Source of the DNA: DATDPY01 sp964395765
GTDB taxonomy: Bacteria > Bacteroidota > Bacteroidia > Cytophagales > Cyclobacteriaceae
DNA length: 17,978 nt
Direction of reading: 5' to 3'
NCBI GenBank assembly: GCA_964395765.1
Contig: CAYNCU010000072.1
Coordinates: 1-17,978 of the forward strand
Notes under the pieces: generated by a model
What the model saw: only the letters and a program-made list of their open reading frames with translations
What the model was told of the DNA's origin: nothing
The model's database searches: none
Shown: piece by piece, positions 7,360-14,621 of the stretch
Layout: every line of letters begins with the position of its first letter
How positions within the stretch are numbered: the first letter of the stretch is position 1
Made by a program: the position numbers and the translations under genes

Positions 7360-8871
7360 TTAGTTTTTTAACGTGAACCATCCGGATATGAGTTCCCGGT
7401 CCTTCCCCGGATATTCGATGGAATAAAATTCGTTATCAGAATAATCGTACCTATAATCTTTCGCATAGTTTTCGTAATTTACCGATATATCCTGAATGGC
7501 ATCAATTATGAAATCTAATTCATCGTTGGTCATGGTCGGATGAAGGCTCAGGCGTATCCATCCGGGCTTTAGTGACAAGTCTCCATGTTCAATATGTTCT
7601 GTGATGGCGTGTGAGGTAGCCCAGTCAACATTTAGCAAAAAATGGCCATAAGTACCTGCACAGGAACACCCTCCGCGGACCTGGATGCCAAATCTATCAT
7701 TTAACAGTTTTGTCACCAGGTTATGATGGATCCCGTCGAGGTAAAATGAGAAAACTCCCAATCGATCCTTTATATTTTCCGCCAGGAGATGAAGCCCTTT
7801 GATCCGGGTAAATTTTTCAAACACACTACCAATCAATTCCTTTTCCCTATCCCCGATATTTTTCACACCCATTTCTTCCTTTAATTTTATGCTTAATGCC
7901 GCCCTGATAGCCTGGATAAAGCCCGGGGTCCCACCATCCTCCCGGGTTTCGACATCCGTCACATAACTCAGTTCATTCCAACGGTTTGTCCAGTTTACCG
8001 TACCGCCTCCCGGATGATCAGGTATACGGTTTTTATAAAGCTCTTTATTAAAGATCAAAACCCCGGAACTTCCGGGTCCGCCCAGGAATTTATGCGGGGA
8101 AAAATAGATGGCATCCAGGTCCTCCCCTGTTCTGCCGGGATGCATATTAATTTCCATGTAGGGCGCTGAAGCTGCAAAATCGACAAAACAATAACCGTTA
8201 TTCTCATGCATGATTCGGGCCAGTTCATAATAAGGAGGGAAATACCCGGTTACATTGGAACAGGCGGAAAATGTGCCGATCCTGATTTTCCGATGGCTGT
8301 ATTTTTTTATTTCATCCCTGAGCCGGTCCGGGGAAACCAGTAAATTTTCATCCGGTTCCAGCACCACTACATCGGCGATGGTTTCAAGCCAGGAAGTGTG
8401 ATTGGAATGATGTTCCACATGGGTAGTAAAGATTACCGGTCTTTCATCGTCAGGAATATGGACAAAGGACTCAATTTTTTCAGGGATCTTCAGTCCGAGT
8501 ATCCGCTGAAACTTACACACCACGCCGGTCATACCTGAGTTGGCAGTAATGATCACATCATTTTCATTCGCATTTACATGACGTTTAATAATTTCATGAG
8601 CCTCATGATAGGCTGACGTCATCAGGCTCCCGGTCTCGCTGGCAAAGGAATGTGTATTCCCGATATAAGGACCGATGGAATTGCTGATCCGTTCTTCGAT
8701 AGGTTTATATAAACGTCCGCTGGCAATCCAGTCGGCATATATAATTTTTTTCAGGCCATAGGGGGAATTGAATTCCGTATCAACACCAATAATATTTTTT
8801 CTGAATTTACTGAAATATTTTTCGAGGTCGCTCCCCTTATTTTTAACCTTAGAACTGCTTGCTTTATTCAT
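7360..8871 (-). CDS. Class V aminotransferase-fold PLP enzyme (cysteine-desulfurase-like)
   Basis: This PLP enzyme of fold type I has the class V pattern. The Schiff-base lysine is K261 in SPHKFLGGPG. D231 in CFVDFAASAP contacts the pyridine nitrogen, and H155 in VEHHSNHTSW stacks on the cofactor. GNTHSFASETG (71-81) forms the N-terminal substrate and PLP segment. RGGCSCAGTYG (399-409) aligns with the RxGHHCA loop of SufS, placing C404 at the position of the catalytic persulfide cysteine. The enzyme could therefore act on cysteine or a related sulfur amino acid, but related class V enzymes also include epimerases and kynureninase-like enzymes. At 503 residues it is about 100 longer than SufS. 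It is the last gene of the operon, 46 bp after the class IV aminotransferase. There is no suf or isc context, so housekeeping Fe-S assembly is unlikely. Confidence 0.88.
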   Translation of the reverse strand: MNKASSSKVKNKGSDLEKYFSKFRKNIIGVDTEFNSPYGLKKIIYADWIASGRLYKPIEERISNSIGPYIGNTHSFASETGSLMTSAYHEAHEIIKRHVNANENDVIITANSGMTGVVCKFQRILGLKIPEKIESFVHIPDDERPVIFTTHVEHHSNHTSWLETIADVVVLEPDENLLVSPDRLRDEIKKYSHRKIRIGTFSACSNVTGYFPPYYELARIMHENNGYCFVDFAASAPYMEINMHPGRTGEDLDAIYFSPHKFLGGPGSSGVLIFNKELYKNRIPDHPGGGTVNWTNRWNELSYVTDVETREDGGTPGFIQAIRAALSIKLKEEMGVKNIGDREKELIGSVFEKFTRIKGLHLLAENIKDRLGVFSFYLDGIHHNLVTKLLNDRFGIQVRGGCSCAGTYGHFLLNVDWATSHAITEHIEHGDLSLKPGWIRLSLHPTMTNDELDFIIDAIQDISVNYENYAKDYRYDYSDNEFYSIEYPGKDRELISGWFTLKN

Positions 8872-8917
8872 GAAAATAAAATTTTATTCGTTCCGGTCTT
8901 CTTACCGGTCCGGTTAA

Positions 8918-9826
8918 TTAGAATGCAACTTTTTCACCCTCTGTGGCAGATTTAAATGAATATAACTTCTGGATTTTAAGCGTGACCGGGCCGGCTTTTC
9001 CTTTCCCGATCATTCGGCCATCTACTTCAAGCACCGGTGTTATCTCACCCATGGTACCGGTTACAAACATCTCATCACTAGTGTATAATTCCGACAGGGT
9101 GATTCGTTTTTCGGCGATCCAGATCCCGTCATCCCTGGCCAGGCCGATGACCACCCCCCTGGTTATTCCGGGAAGGCAACTGTCGGCATGCGGAGTAAAT
9201 AAATTTCCCTCTTTAACAATAAAGATATTCGTTGCATTAGTTTCACTGACATAACCGTCAATATCGAGCATAACGGCATCATCAACTCCGGCATAGTTGG
9301 CCTCTATTTTTGCTAAAATATTATTAATCAGGTTATTATGATGAATTTTAGAGTCGATGCATTGGGGTGAATTCCGACGGATGGCTGAGGTAATCAGCTT
9401 GATTCCCAGTTTCTCATATACCGGTTTTTTCCATTCCGCCAGAACAATCAGTGTACATCCATATTGGTTGAACACCGGATTCATCCCGGAAGTAACTTTT
9501 TTCCCCCGGCTAAGCGTAAGCCGGATGTGAACTTCATCTTTCATCCCATTGGCGACGAGCGTTTCAAAAATCGATTTCCTGATATGCTCGCGGGTCGGAA
9601 TATTGTGAAATGCCATGGCACGGGCTGAATTGATAAGACGGTCAAGATGTTCATCAAGCATAAAAATTTTATCATTATAGACGCGCAGTCCCTCCCAGAC
9701 GCCGTCACCTCCCTGGACGATAGAATCGAAAACCGATACTTTGGCTTCATCGCGATGGTAAAGATGACCATCAATGTTGATCAGGATATTTTCATTCCGT
9801 GGATCAGGTATTAACGGGCCTTTCAT
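8918..9826 (-). CDS. Class IV aminotransferase (branched-chain / D-amino acid aminotransferase-like)
   Basis: This is a fold type IV PLP aminotransferase of 302 residues, normal for IlvE/DAAT-type enzymes. Visible signatures are SVFDSIVQGGDGVWEGLRVY (31-50) and HLDRLINSA (60-68). The PLP lysine is K160 in the segment DSKIHHNNLINNILAK, and E195 lies in VSETNATNIF. LPGITRGVV (218-226) binds the cofactor phosphate. It should exchange an amino group between glutamate and a 2-oxo acid; the acceptor is uncertain and no ilv or leu genes are nearby. The ATG at 9826 lies inside the sulfotransferase gene, a 23-base overlap that indicates translational coupling and coordinated amounts. The order sulfotransferase then aminotransferase is the same as in the fused BCAT-like proteins I recall from plants. 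Confidence 0.92.
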   Translation of the reverse strand: MKGPLIPDPRNENILINIDGHLYHRDEAKVSVFDSIVQGGDGVWEGLRVYNDKIFMLDEHLDRLINSARAMAFHNIPTREHIRKSIFETLVANGMKDEVHIRLTLSRGKKVTSGMNPVFNQYGCTLIVLAEWKKPVYEKLGIKLITSAIRRNSPQCIDSKIHHNNLINNILAKIEANYAGVDDAVMLDIDGYVSETNATNIFIVKEGNLFTPHADSCLPGITRGVVIGLARDDGIWIAEKRITLSELYTSDEMFVTGTMGEITPVLEVDGRMIGKGKAGPVTLKIQKLYSFKSATEGEKVAF

Positions 9827-10541
9827 GATATAGGGTTATTACGTGTTTAAAAAGTTTTTCATAATAGGGTCTGCATTCATTCAGTAAAGGGAGAAGCTTA
9901 CCAGGAAATGGTTCCGATCTTTTATGATAGGCTTCGAATCCGTCGGATTCATGTAGTTTTTGATACCAGTATTTCGCCCATATCCCGTCTTCCGGCCGGC
10001 CGCCTTTCTTCCAGCTTAACATCGATTTAAAAAAGGGAATATTCAGGTATTGACATAAACGGCTTAATATTCCTTCCGGGTTACTTAGCAATATCGACGA
10101 TTCCAGGACCAATGGAATCTGACCCAGGTCGCAGAGTCTGTTAAATATATTCCATTGATCGCGAAGGCCGGTATCGCGAAGAACCGGGTCCGGGATCTGA
10201 TTTACCAGAGAAGGAAGCATATCAACCGGGTTCCTGATCAGAAATATATTTTTAAATTTTAATAATAAGGAGAGATCAAGGTTGATGAAATGATGGCTCA
10301 TATTTTTGATAAACAAAATCTTTGATGTCCCGCCCAGTTCAAATATACTTTTAAATACTTTTTCCGGGTCGGTCTCCATCGCATGGATAACCTCGTCCCT
10401 ACCCGGGTGGGTCACCCCGCTGCTCACTAGATAATAACCATACCAGGGTTCATCCACTACTTTGGTATCCGGTCGTTGGGCAAATGAATACATCAACGCC
10501 GTTGAAACATTTCTGGGTCCCGAAAAAAGGTTGATCATCAT
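9804..10541 (-). CDS. Sulfotransferase-family protein (PAPS-binding type)
   Basis: The 245-residue protein has a P-loop of the sulfotransferase superfamily. The 5'-phosphosulfate loop is SGPRNVSTALMYSFAQ (7-22). It is followed by VVDEPWYGYYL (28-38) and by the 3'-phosphate-binding FLIRNPVDMLPSL (100-112). The loop has Arg and Asn where classic PAPS enzymes have K-S-G, as in the 'APRS-STSLMYSFAQR' subgroup associated with BCAT-like proteins. PAPS-dependent sulfation is therefore likely but not certain, and a kinase-like P-loop use cannot be excluded. No signal peptide or TM segment is seen. The ATG at 10541 comes 17 bp after the acyltransferase stop. A second ATG directly follows. Confidence 0.85.
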   Translation of the reverse strand: MMINLFSGPRNVSTALMYSFAQRPDTKVVDEPWYGYYLVSSGVTHPGRDEVIHAMETDPEKVFKSIFELGGTSKILFIKNMSHHFINLDLSLLLKFKNIFLIRNPVDMLPSLVNQIPDPVLRDTGLRDQWNIFNRLCDLGQIPLVLESSILLSNPEGILSRLCQYLNIPFFKSMLSWKKGGRPEDGIWAKYWYQKLHESDGFEAYHKRSEPFPGKLLPLLNECRPYYEKLFKHVITLYHERPVNT

Positions 10542-10558
10542 AGGATTGCCTTTCGGAA

Positions 10559-11953
10559 TTATTTTGGAACCTGGGTGACAGATACCGGAGCGGAATCCCG
10601 TATTAAACGTTTGTCAAGCTTTCTTCTGATATCCCTGAAGTTTTTCTTAATCTTAATGTAATCGACCGGGTTTTTATATTTTACAGCCCAGAATTTAAAT
10701 TTTTCCCAGAATCGTTTAACATAACCCTGAAATATCTTGGCAAAGATACCGGTGAAAATCAGTGAAATAAAATAATAAATCAGCCAGTCCAACCGGTGAG
10801 TAAAAGAATAAAAAATCCATCCGTTAACCGCGTAAGATAACGGGAAAGACAGCAGACCTACCGCCAGTTTGACCGAACTGGCAAAGTGATCATCCTTTAC
10901 GGCAAACTTACCGATGATGTGCGGAACGGCCAGGGCGATGAGGTGATTAATTACCCCATAATAATAAACCGGTAAAATAAATAAGAGAGCGAGGTAGCTG
11001 TGAAGTTTTCCCATGCCTGACCCGAAACGGTCACTGATATACACCGGGTTTAAATTCTGCCGCGCCTGCCTTTTGAAAAACTTATTGCACTTGGAACTGA
11101 ATTCCCTGAATTCCTCTTCGCTTTCAGATTTGAATTTATCAAGGCCATCAATAATCTCGTTGTACGCCTGGTATCTTTCAACCAGGTTATCATAATTCAT
11201 GCCCTTTTCCCTCATATTATGTGGGGTATAGACCTTCAGTATATTTTCATAAAATTTATAAGACTCGGCATTTTCGATATCAATCGTAAGATCAACCAGC
11301 TCATGATAAATCCTGTCACGAAGTTCGCTGAATACCCGGGCGGGGGCCTCATTGAAAAGAGTTTCGTACTGAGCAACCTTGATCGGGTTGCCGAACTTTA
11401 TCAGGAGGTCGCTTTGAAAGTAGGACTGGTCATCATAATTGATACCCACCGGAATGATTACCAGATCACGGGCTGATGGTTTTTCGGTAATGGTTCTGAA
11501 TGCAATCCTCAGGATTCCTTTCTGAACAGCACGGATCCTTCGAATTTTAGAATGGTTGCCTTCCGGAAAAATGATGAGATGGCCCCGGTTACCAAGAATA
11601 TCGACACATTGATCGAAGATCTTTTCATTTTTTTCCACAAGATCCACTTTGTCTCTGGCCCGGTATACCGGCATCATTCTTAAAGATCGGAGAAGGTAAT
11701 TGGCGGCTTTGGTTTTAAATATATCGGCACGGACCAGGTAGTAAGGAATTTTTTTATCCACCTTGGTTACCACGAGGGCATCCATAAATGCATATTGATG
11801 ATTCGGGGCAAATAATACCGGGCCTTGAAGCGGGATCTTTTCACTGCCAATGACATGAATTTTTCTGAAATAGACCCTGATAGCCAGAGAAATCCAACTG
11901 CGTAGAAAAATATGTCCCGTTCTCAGTAAAAATCGTTGTATCATTTCAATCAA
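10559..11953 (-). CDS. PlsC-like acyltransferase with C-terminal membrane domain
   Basis: This membrane-associated acyltransferase is of the lysophosphatidate / glycerol-3-phosphate type. Block I is APNHQYAFMDAL with H52 and D58, an HX5D spacing as in yeast Gat/Sct-type and Bacteroidota homologues rather than the HX4D of E. coli PlsC. Block III is FPEGNHS (129-135) and block IV is VIIPVGINY (165-173). After about residue 315, several hydrophobic segments (roughly 318-340, 360-380 and 385-410) form a membrane domain. The C-terminus is very basic. The start is either TTG 11953, overlapping the TGA of the transporter gene, or ATG 11944 three codons later. I cannot decide between them. It presumably transfers a fatty acyl group from acyl-CoA or acyl-ACP. 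The acceptor could be glycerophosphate or, given the neighbours, an unusual amino-containing head group. Confidence 0.88.
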   Translation of the reverse strand: MIEMIQRFLLRTGHIFLRSWISLAIRVYFRKIHVIGSEKIPLQGPVLFAPNHQYAFMDALVVTKVDKKIPYYLVRADIFKTKAANYLLRSLRMMPVYRARDKVDLVEKNEKIFDQCVDILGNRGHLIIFPEGNHSKIRRIRAVQKGILRIAFRTITEKPSARDLVIIPVGINYDDQSYFQSDLLIKFGNPIKVAQYETLFNEAPARVFSELRDRIYHELVDLTIDIENAESYKFYENILKVYTPHNMREKGMNYDNLVERYQAYNEIIDGLDKFKSESEEEFREFSSKCNKFFKRQARQNLNPVYISDRFGSGMGKLHSYLALLFILPVYYYGVINHLIALAVPHIIGKFAVKDDHFASSVKLAVGLLSFPLSYAVNGWIFYSFTHRLDWLIYYFISLIFTGIFAKIFQGYVKRFWEKFKFWAVKYKNPVDYIKIKKNFRDIRRKLDKRLIRDSAPVSVTQVPK

Positions 11954-12847
11954 ACACTTACCGTTGACCTTTCCCTAGACCAAAAATACGATATAAACAG
12001 ACCGGATAAAATATGCCAGATACCCCACCAGGCTGCAATCAACGCCATGCCTCCCATGCCATTGAAAAAATTGAAAATTAATACCAGTCCTAATCCTGAA
12101 TTCTGGATCCCGGTCTCAATCGCAATGGTTTTCCTGTCCACAGCGGGCAGCCGAAACATCCTGGCAGTAAAATATCCGGTTATTAATGCCATGCTGTTGT
12201 GCAGTAATACTAAAATAAATATCAGTTGAATATATTTTAAGAAATTGGCGTAATTATTTATTAAAGCGATGGCAATAAACAAGCCGAAGGATACCAGCGA
12301 GAGGATTTTGAACGGTTTTTTAATTCTTTCGGTCCGTTTGGGAAACCTTTGCGAAAACCAAATCCCCAGCAAAGTCGGCAGGGCAAGCAGGATAAGCACA
12401 TTTAATATCATTTGTAAAAACTGAAACCGAGTTTTGGTGACCCAGGTATAAACGGCTGTAAAGAGTAAAATTAAAAGGGGTAAGAATAACTGCCGTTAAA
12501 GTGGAAAAAGCAGTGAGGCTTACTGAGAGTGCTGTATTTCCTTTCGAAAGGGAGGTAAGGAAATTCGAAATATTACCCCCCGGGCAGGCGGCCACCAATA
12601 TCATCCCAAGTGCCAGCGCCGGGTTCGGGCGGATCAGGATTATCAAAAGAAAGGTGAAAAAAGGGAGTAAAACGAATTGTGAAAAAATTCCCACAAGGGT
12701 TGACCTGGGATTTCTGAGCAATAACCTGAAATGATCGGCTTTAAGCTCAAGGGCTACACCAAACATAATCAGCCCCAAAACGATATTGAGTGCTAACAGG
12801 CTACCCTGGTTAAAATTAAGCGATATTTTATCGATATCCGGGTTCAT
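11950..12847 (-). pseudogene. Bile acid:sodium symporter (BASS) family transporter, frameshifted
   Basis: Together two reading frames make one BASS transporter of about 300 residues, the normal family length. The N-terminal part from ATG 12847 carries FGVALELKADHF, GMILVAACPGGNISNFLTSL and LTPFNF. The C-terminal part, in a frame shifted by one base, carries ILLALPTLLG, RFPKR and ETGIQNSGLGLVLIFNFF, which includes the conserved Na+-site Glu. The shift lies between about 12466 (end of PFNF) and 12420. The second frame is open back to a stop at 12496-12498. Relative to an intact gene there is one extra base, or two are missing. This may be an assembly error, a real inactivation or, less likely, programmed frameshifting. 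BASS proteins import bile salts, sulfated steroids, pyruvate or 2-oxo acids with Na+. It is the first gene of the operon and overlaps the acyltransferase start. Confidence 0.85.
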
Positions 12848-12920
12848 TCAAAATTAAAATTCTGCCCACCCGATAAAATCAAATGCGGGATTCCCAAATA
12901 TTGAATTTAAAATGATGAAA

Positions 12921-12955
12921 ACAAAAAAATACCCGGACTGAAGAATACGGGTATT
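12921..12955 (-). terminator. Intrinsic terminator of the sigma-DUF4252 operon
   Basis: On the reverse strand AATACCCG and CGGGTATT form a perfect 8-bp stem (12948-12955 with 12928-12935), with a 12-base loop. It is followed directly by a T-rich tract (12921-12929). It lies 43 bp past the last DUF4252 stop and about 75 bp before the BASS transporter start, so it separates the two same-strand operons. Confidence 0.85.
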
Positions 12956-12997
12956 AATTTCCAGAAAAGAATTTCAGGACTTTATGCAGAAGTAAGT

Positions 12998-13522
12998 TTA
13001 CTCATCTTTTAATTTTTCAAGATTTTCAGAACCCTTAAAATCTATTTTTTCCGAAAGGCGTGAGATTGCATGCAAATCGATGTTCCCGCTGATATTCATG
13101 ACGAGAAATTCATCCGGGTGGTTGACGAGCAATACCAGGTCACTGACCTTGCCGTGATTTTCTTTTATGAGAAAATTTATTTTCCCGTCCCTGTCATTTA
13201 CGACCATAAGATCCTCGAATTTCTCTTTCCTGATTTTCTTCAGCAGGTCTGAATAATCCTTTTCGTGGAAATTGGCTTCGGATTTACAGATGGAATTAAC
13301 ATCGATCGCTTCAATACCCTTAATAAGTTTGACCAGGTCCCGGCTGTCAGGATCATCCGTTTCAACATCAGACAGGATTTTTAATAATCCCCCTTCCAAT
13401 CTAAGGTTGAAATATTTTCCGGTTTCCCTGTATTTATTCTGAAAATCCACAATGGCATCGGTTTGTGCCATTAACGGGAAGTATAGGGCCAGAAAGATAG
13501 CGAACAGCATTAACTTTTTCAT
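12998..13522 (-). CDS. DUF4252 secreted protein, second copy
   Basis: The 174-residue precursor has a clear signal peptide (MKKLMLF, then ...PLMAQ, cut near residue 20). The mature protein has the DUF4252 layout: an N-terminal LRLEGGLLKIL helix, a DLVKLIKGIEAIDV strand near 60-75, EDLMVVNDRDGKINFLIKE near 102-120, and a C-terminal VMNISGNIDLHAISRLSE. The family is known from Bacteroidota and has no established function; members are usually next to ECF sigma and anti-sigma-like genes. It is clearly a paralogue of the next gene upstream, sharing DLMIVND/DLMVVND and LTGNL/SGNI motifs. It is the last gene of the operon, 60 bp after its paralogue; that gap holds the 8-bp tandem repeat. Confidence 0.85.
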   Translation of the reverse strand: MKKLMLFAIFLALYFPLMAQTDAIVDFQNKYRETGKYFNLRLEGGLLKILSDVETDDPDSRDLVKLIKGIEAIDVNSICKSEANFHEKDYSDLLKKIRKEKFEDLMVVNDRDGKINFLIKENHGKVSDLVLLVNHPDEFLVMNISGNIDLHAISRLSEKIDFKGSENLEKLKDE

Positions 13523-13537
13523 TTTTTTGAGTTTATG

Positions 13538-13593
13538 GGTTATTGTTTATTGAGTTATTGAGTTATTGAGTTATTGAGTTATTCAGTTATTAG
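13538..13593. repeat. 8-bp tandem repeat (gttattga), about six copies
   Basis: Units read tttattga, gttattga (three perfect copies, 13554-13577), gttattca and gttattag, preceded by a partial copy ggttattg at 13538. The array fills the gap between the two DUF4252 genes. Its degenerate end provides the TGA stop of the upstream gene (13583-13585). On the transcript it is an AT-rich aataactc repeat just ahead of the downstream start codon. Copy number change would alter spacing between the genes by steps of 8 bases. Confidence 0.9.
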
Positions 13594-14110
13594 GTTTTGA
13601 TTTATCATTGATTTTATCAAGTTTGTCAAATCCCTGCATATCCATGCTTTTTGATATTTTAGAGATATCATTCATCCGCAAGTTGCCGGTTAAGCTGATG
13701 AGTGTGAATTTATTTTCGCCTCCGCTCACCATTACAAAGTTGGAAATAACGTCCCCTTTTTCACGAACCAGGAATTTAATCTGATCCTCCCCGTCATTAA
13801 CGATCATAAGATCGTCATAGCCGTTTTTATCAAGCAAGGCAACAGTCTTCTGATAAAGTTTTTTACCTTCCGGGATACTATCGGAGGAAAGTACGCGGAT
13901 GCCGGTCAATCGCCTTACAATATTCATAAAGTCCTCTTCATTTTCCTGTTGCGGGATCTGGGCAATCAGGCTGAACATTTTACTGGTAATATAAACGGTT
14001 GTAAAATTATCCTTGCCTTCGTACTGGTCGAATAACTGGGCCAGCACATCATCCTGGGCCCTGGCTACCTGGCTGGTAAATACCAGGAGCAGAATTAAAA
14101 ACGGTTTCAT
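13583..14110 (-). CDS. DUF4252 secreted protein, first copy
   Basis: I place the start at ATG 14110, 4 bp after the stop of the anti-sigma-like gene, because it begins a tidy signal peptide (MKPFLILLL, then ...ARAQ). ATG 14122 would add MTNT and overlap the upstream gene by 8 bases, and longer extensions would translate the upstream coding region. The mature domain has VYITSKMFSLIAQIP, a LTGIRVLSSDSIP strand, DDLMIVNDGEDQIKFLV and FTLISLTGNLRMNDISKI, all typical of DUF4252. It has no catalytic motif or lipobox and is predicted to be periplasmic or secreted. Paired with a second DUF4252 gene directly downstream, it probably acts in the envelope process controlled by the operon's sigma factor. 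Confidence 0.85.
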   Translation of the reverse strand: MKPFLILLLVFTSQVARAQDDVLAQLFDQYEGKDNFTTVYITSKMFSLIAQIPQQENEEDFMNIVRRLTGIRVLSSDSIPEGKKLYQKTVALLDKNGYDDLMIVNDGEDQIKFLVREKGDVISNFVMVSGGENKFTLISLTGNLRMNDISKISKSMDMQGFDKLDKINDKSKPNN

Positions 14111-14114
14111 TGTA

Positions 14115-14621
14115 TTAGTCATTATTTTTCTTGTATGTGTTTTCAGCCTTATTGAATTCTGAGATTTTAACGGCCTGCTCCTCACCCTTATGCATCTGAA
14201 CGGAGATCATCATCAATACTTTTTTTGTTTCCTGCAAAGCCACTTTTGGATTTTTAAAAGTATCTCTTGACAATTCCATGGCCTCCTGGCGTACCCGGGT
14301 CAACCGTTCATGGATAATGAAAACAGATAACAGGATCAGGATAACAGCGGCGGCGCGGTAATACCAGCGGGCCTGTATTCTGAAAGAACTGCCTTCTCCC
14401 GAACGGTCACCACCACGCGGATTAATATTCCCCATGTTAAAGCCGGTATCCGGTTGAAGGCCGGATACATTTTTATAATACCGGAATAAGCCAGCATAAG
14501 GCTGTAATTCTGCCGGGATATCATCTCTTTCAAAATAGTCCCTGAGCCTTAACTCCTCGTCTAATGTGGTCTCGCACCTCCAGTATTTATCAAGCAATAT
14601 TTTTATGTCCTCATAATCCAT
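14115..14621 (-). CDS. Anti-sigma-like single-TM membrane protein
   Basis: The protein begins with a short cytoplasmic helical region (DYEDIKILLDKYWRCETTLDEELRLRDYF), seen in proteins that follow ECF sigma genes in Bacteroidota. It has one TM segment (about 92-107 from this start, AAAVILILLSVFII) and a helical C-terminal domain of about 60 residues. Sequence similarity to characterised anti-sigma factors is not obvious, and no zinc-binding HXXXCXXC motif is present. The anti-sigma role is inferred from position and topology. I choose ATG 14621, which overlaps the sigma gene by 11 bases; TTG 14630 would add three residues. Overlap on the 5' side and a 4-bp gap to the DUF4252 gene indicate a tightly coupled operon. 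Confidence 0.75.
   Translation of the reverse strand: MDYEDIKILLDKYWRCETTLDEELRLRDYFERDDIPAELQPYAGLFRYYKNVSGLQPDTGFNMGNINPRGGDRSGEGSSFRIQARWYYRAAAVILILLSVFIIHERLTRVRQEAMELSRDTFKNPKVALQETKKVLMMISVQMHKGEEQAVKISEFNKAENTYKKNND

Noticed and set aside
7360..8871. Calling the class V PLP enzyme SufS or IscS
   Set aside because: It lacks the HHC loop sequence, is about 100 residues longer, and has no Fe-S assembly genes nearby.
8943..9254. Forward open frame of 103 codons inside the class IV aminotransferase gene
   Set aside because: It is antisense to highly conserved aminotransferase motifs and has no credible product.
11950..12411. Treating the two halves of the BASS gene as two independent transporters
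   Set aside because: Each half has only part of the family motifs and together they make exactly one normal-length protein.
12501..12734. Forward open frame of 77 codons across the BASS gene
   Set aside because: It lies antisense to strongly conserved BASS motifs and its product has no recognisable features.
7360..12847. Sulfonolipid (capnine) biosynthesis cluster
   Set aside because: No cysteate synthase, no AONS-type fatty acyl condensing enzyme and no short-chain reductase are present.
13538..13593. CRISPR-like array
   Set aside because: The repeat unit is only 8 bp with no spacers; it is a simple tandem repeat.
14111..14185. Extending the first DUF4252 gene upstream to an ATG at 14185
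   Set aside because: The extension is a basic, non-signal sequence overlapping the anti-sigma-like gene by about 70 bases; ATG 14110 begins a clean signal peptide.
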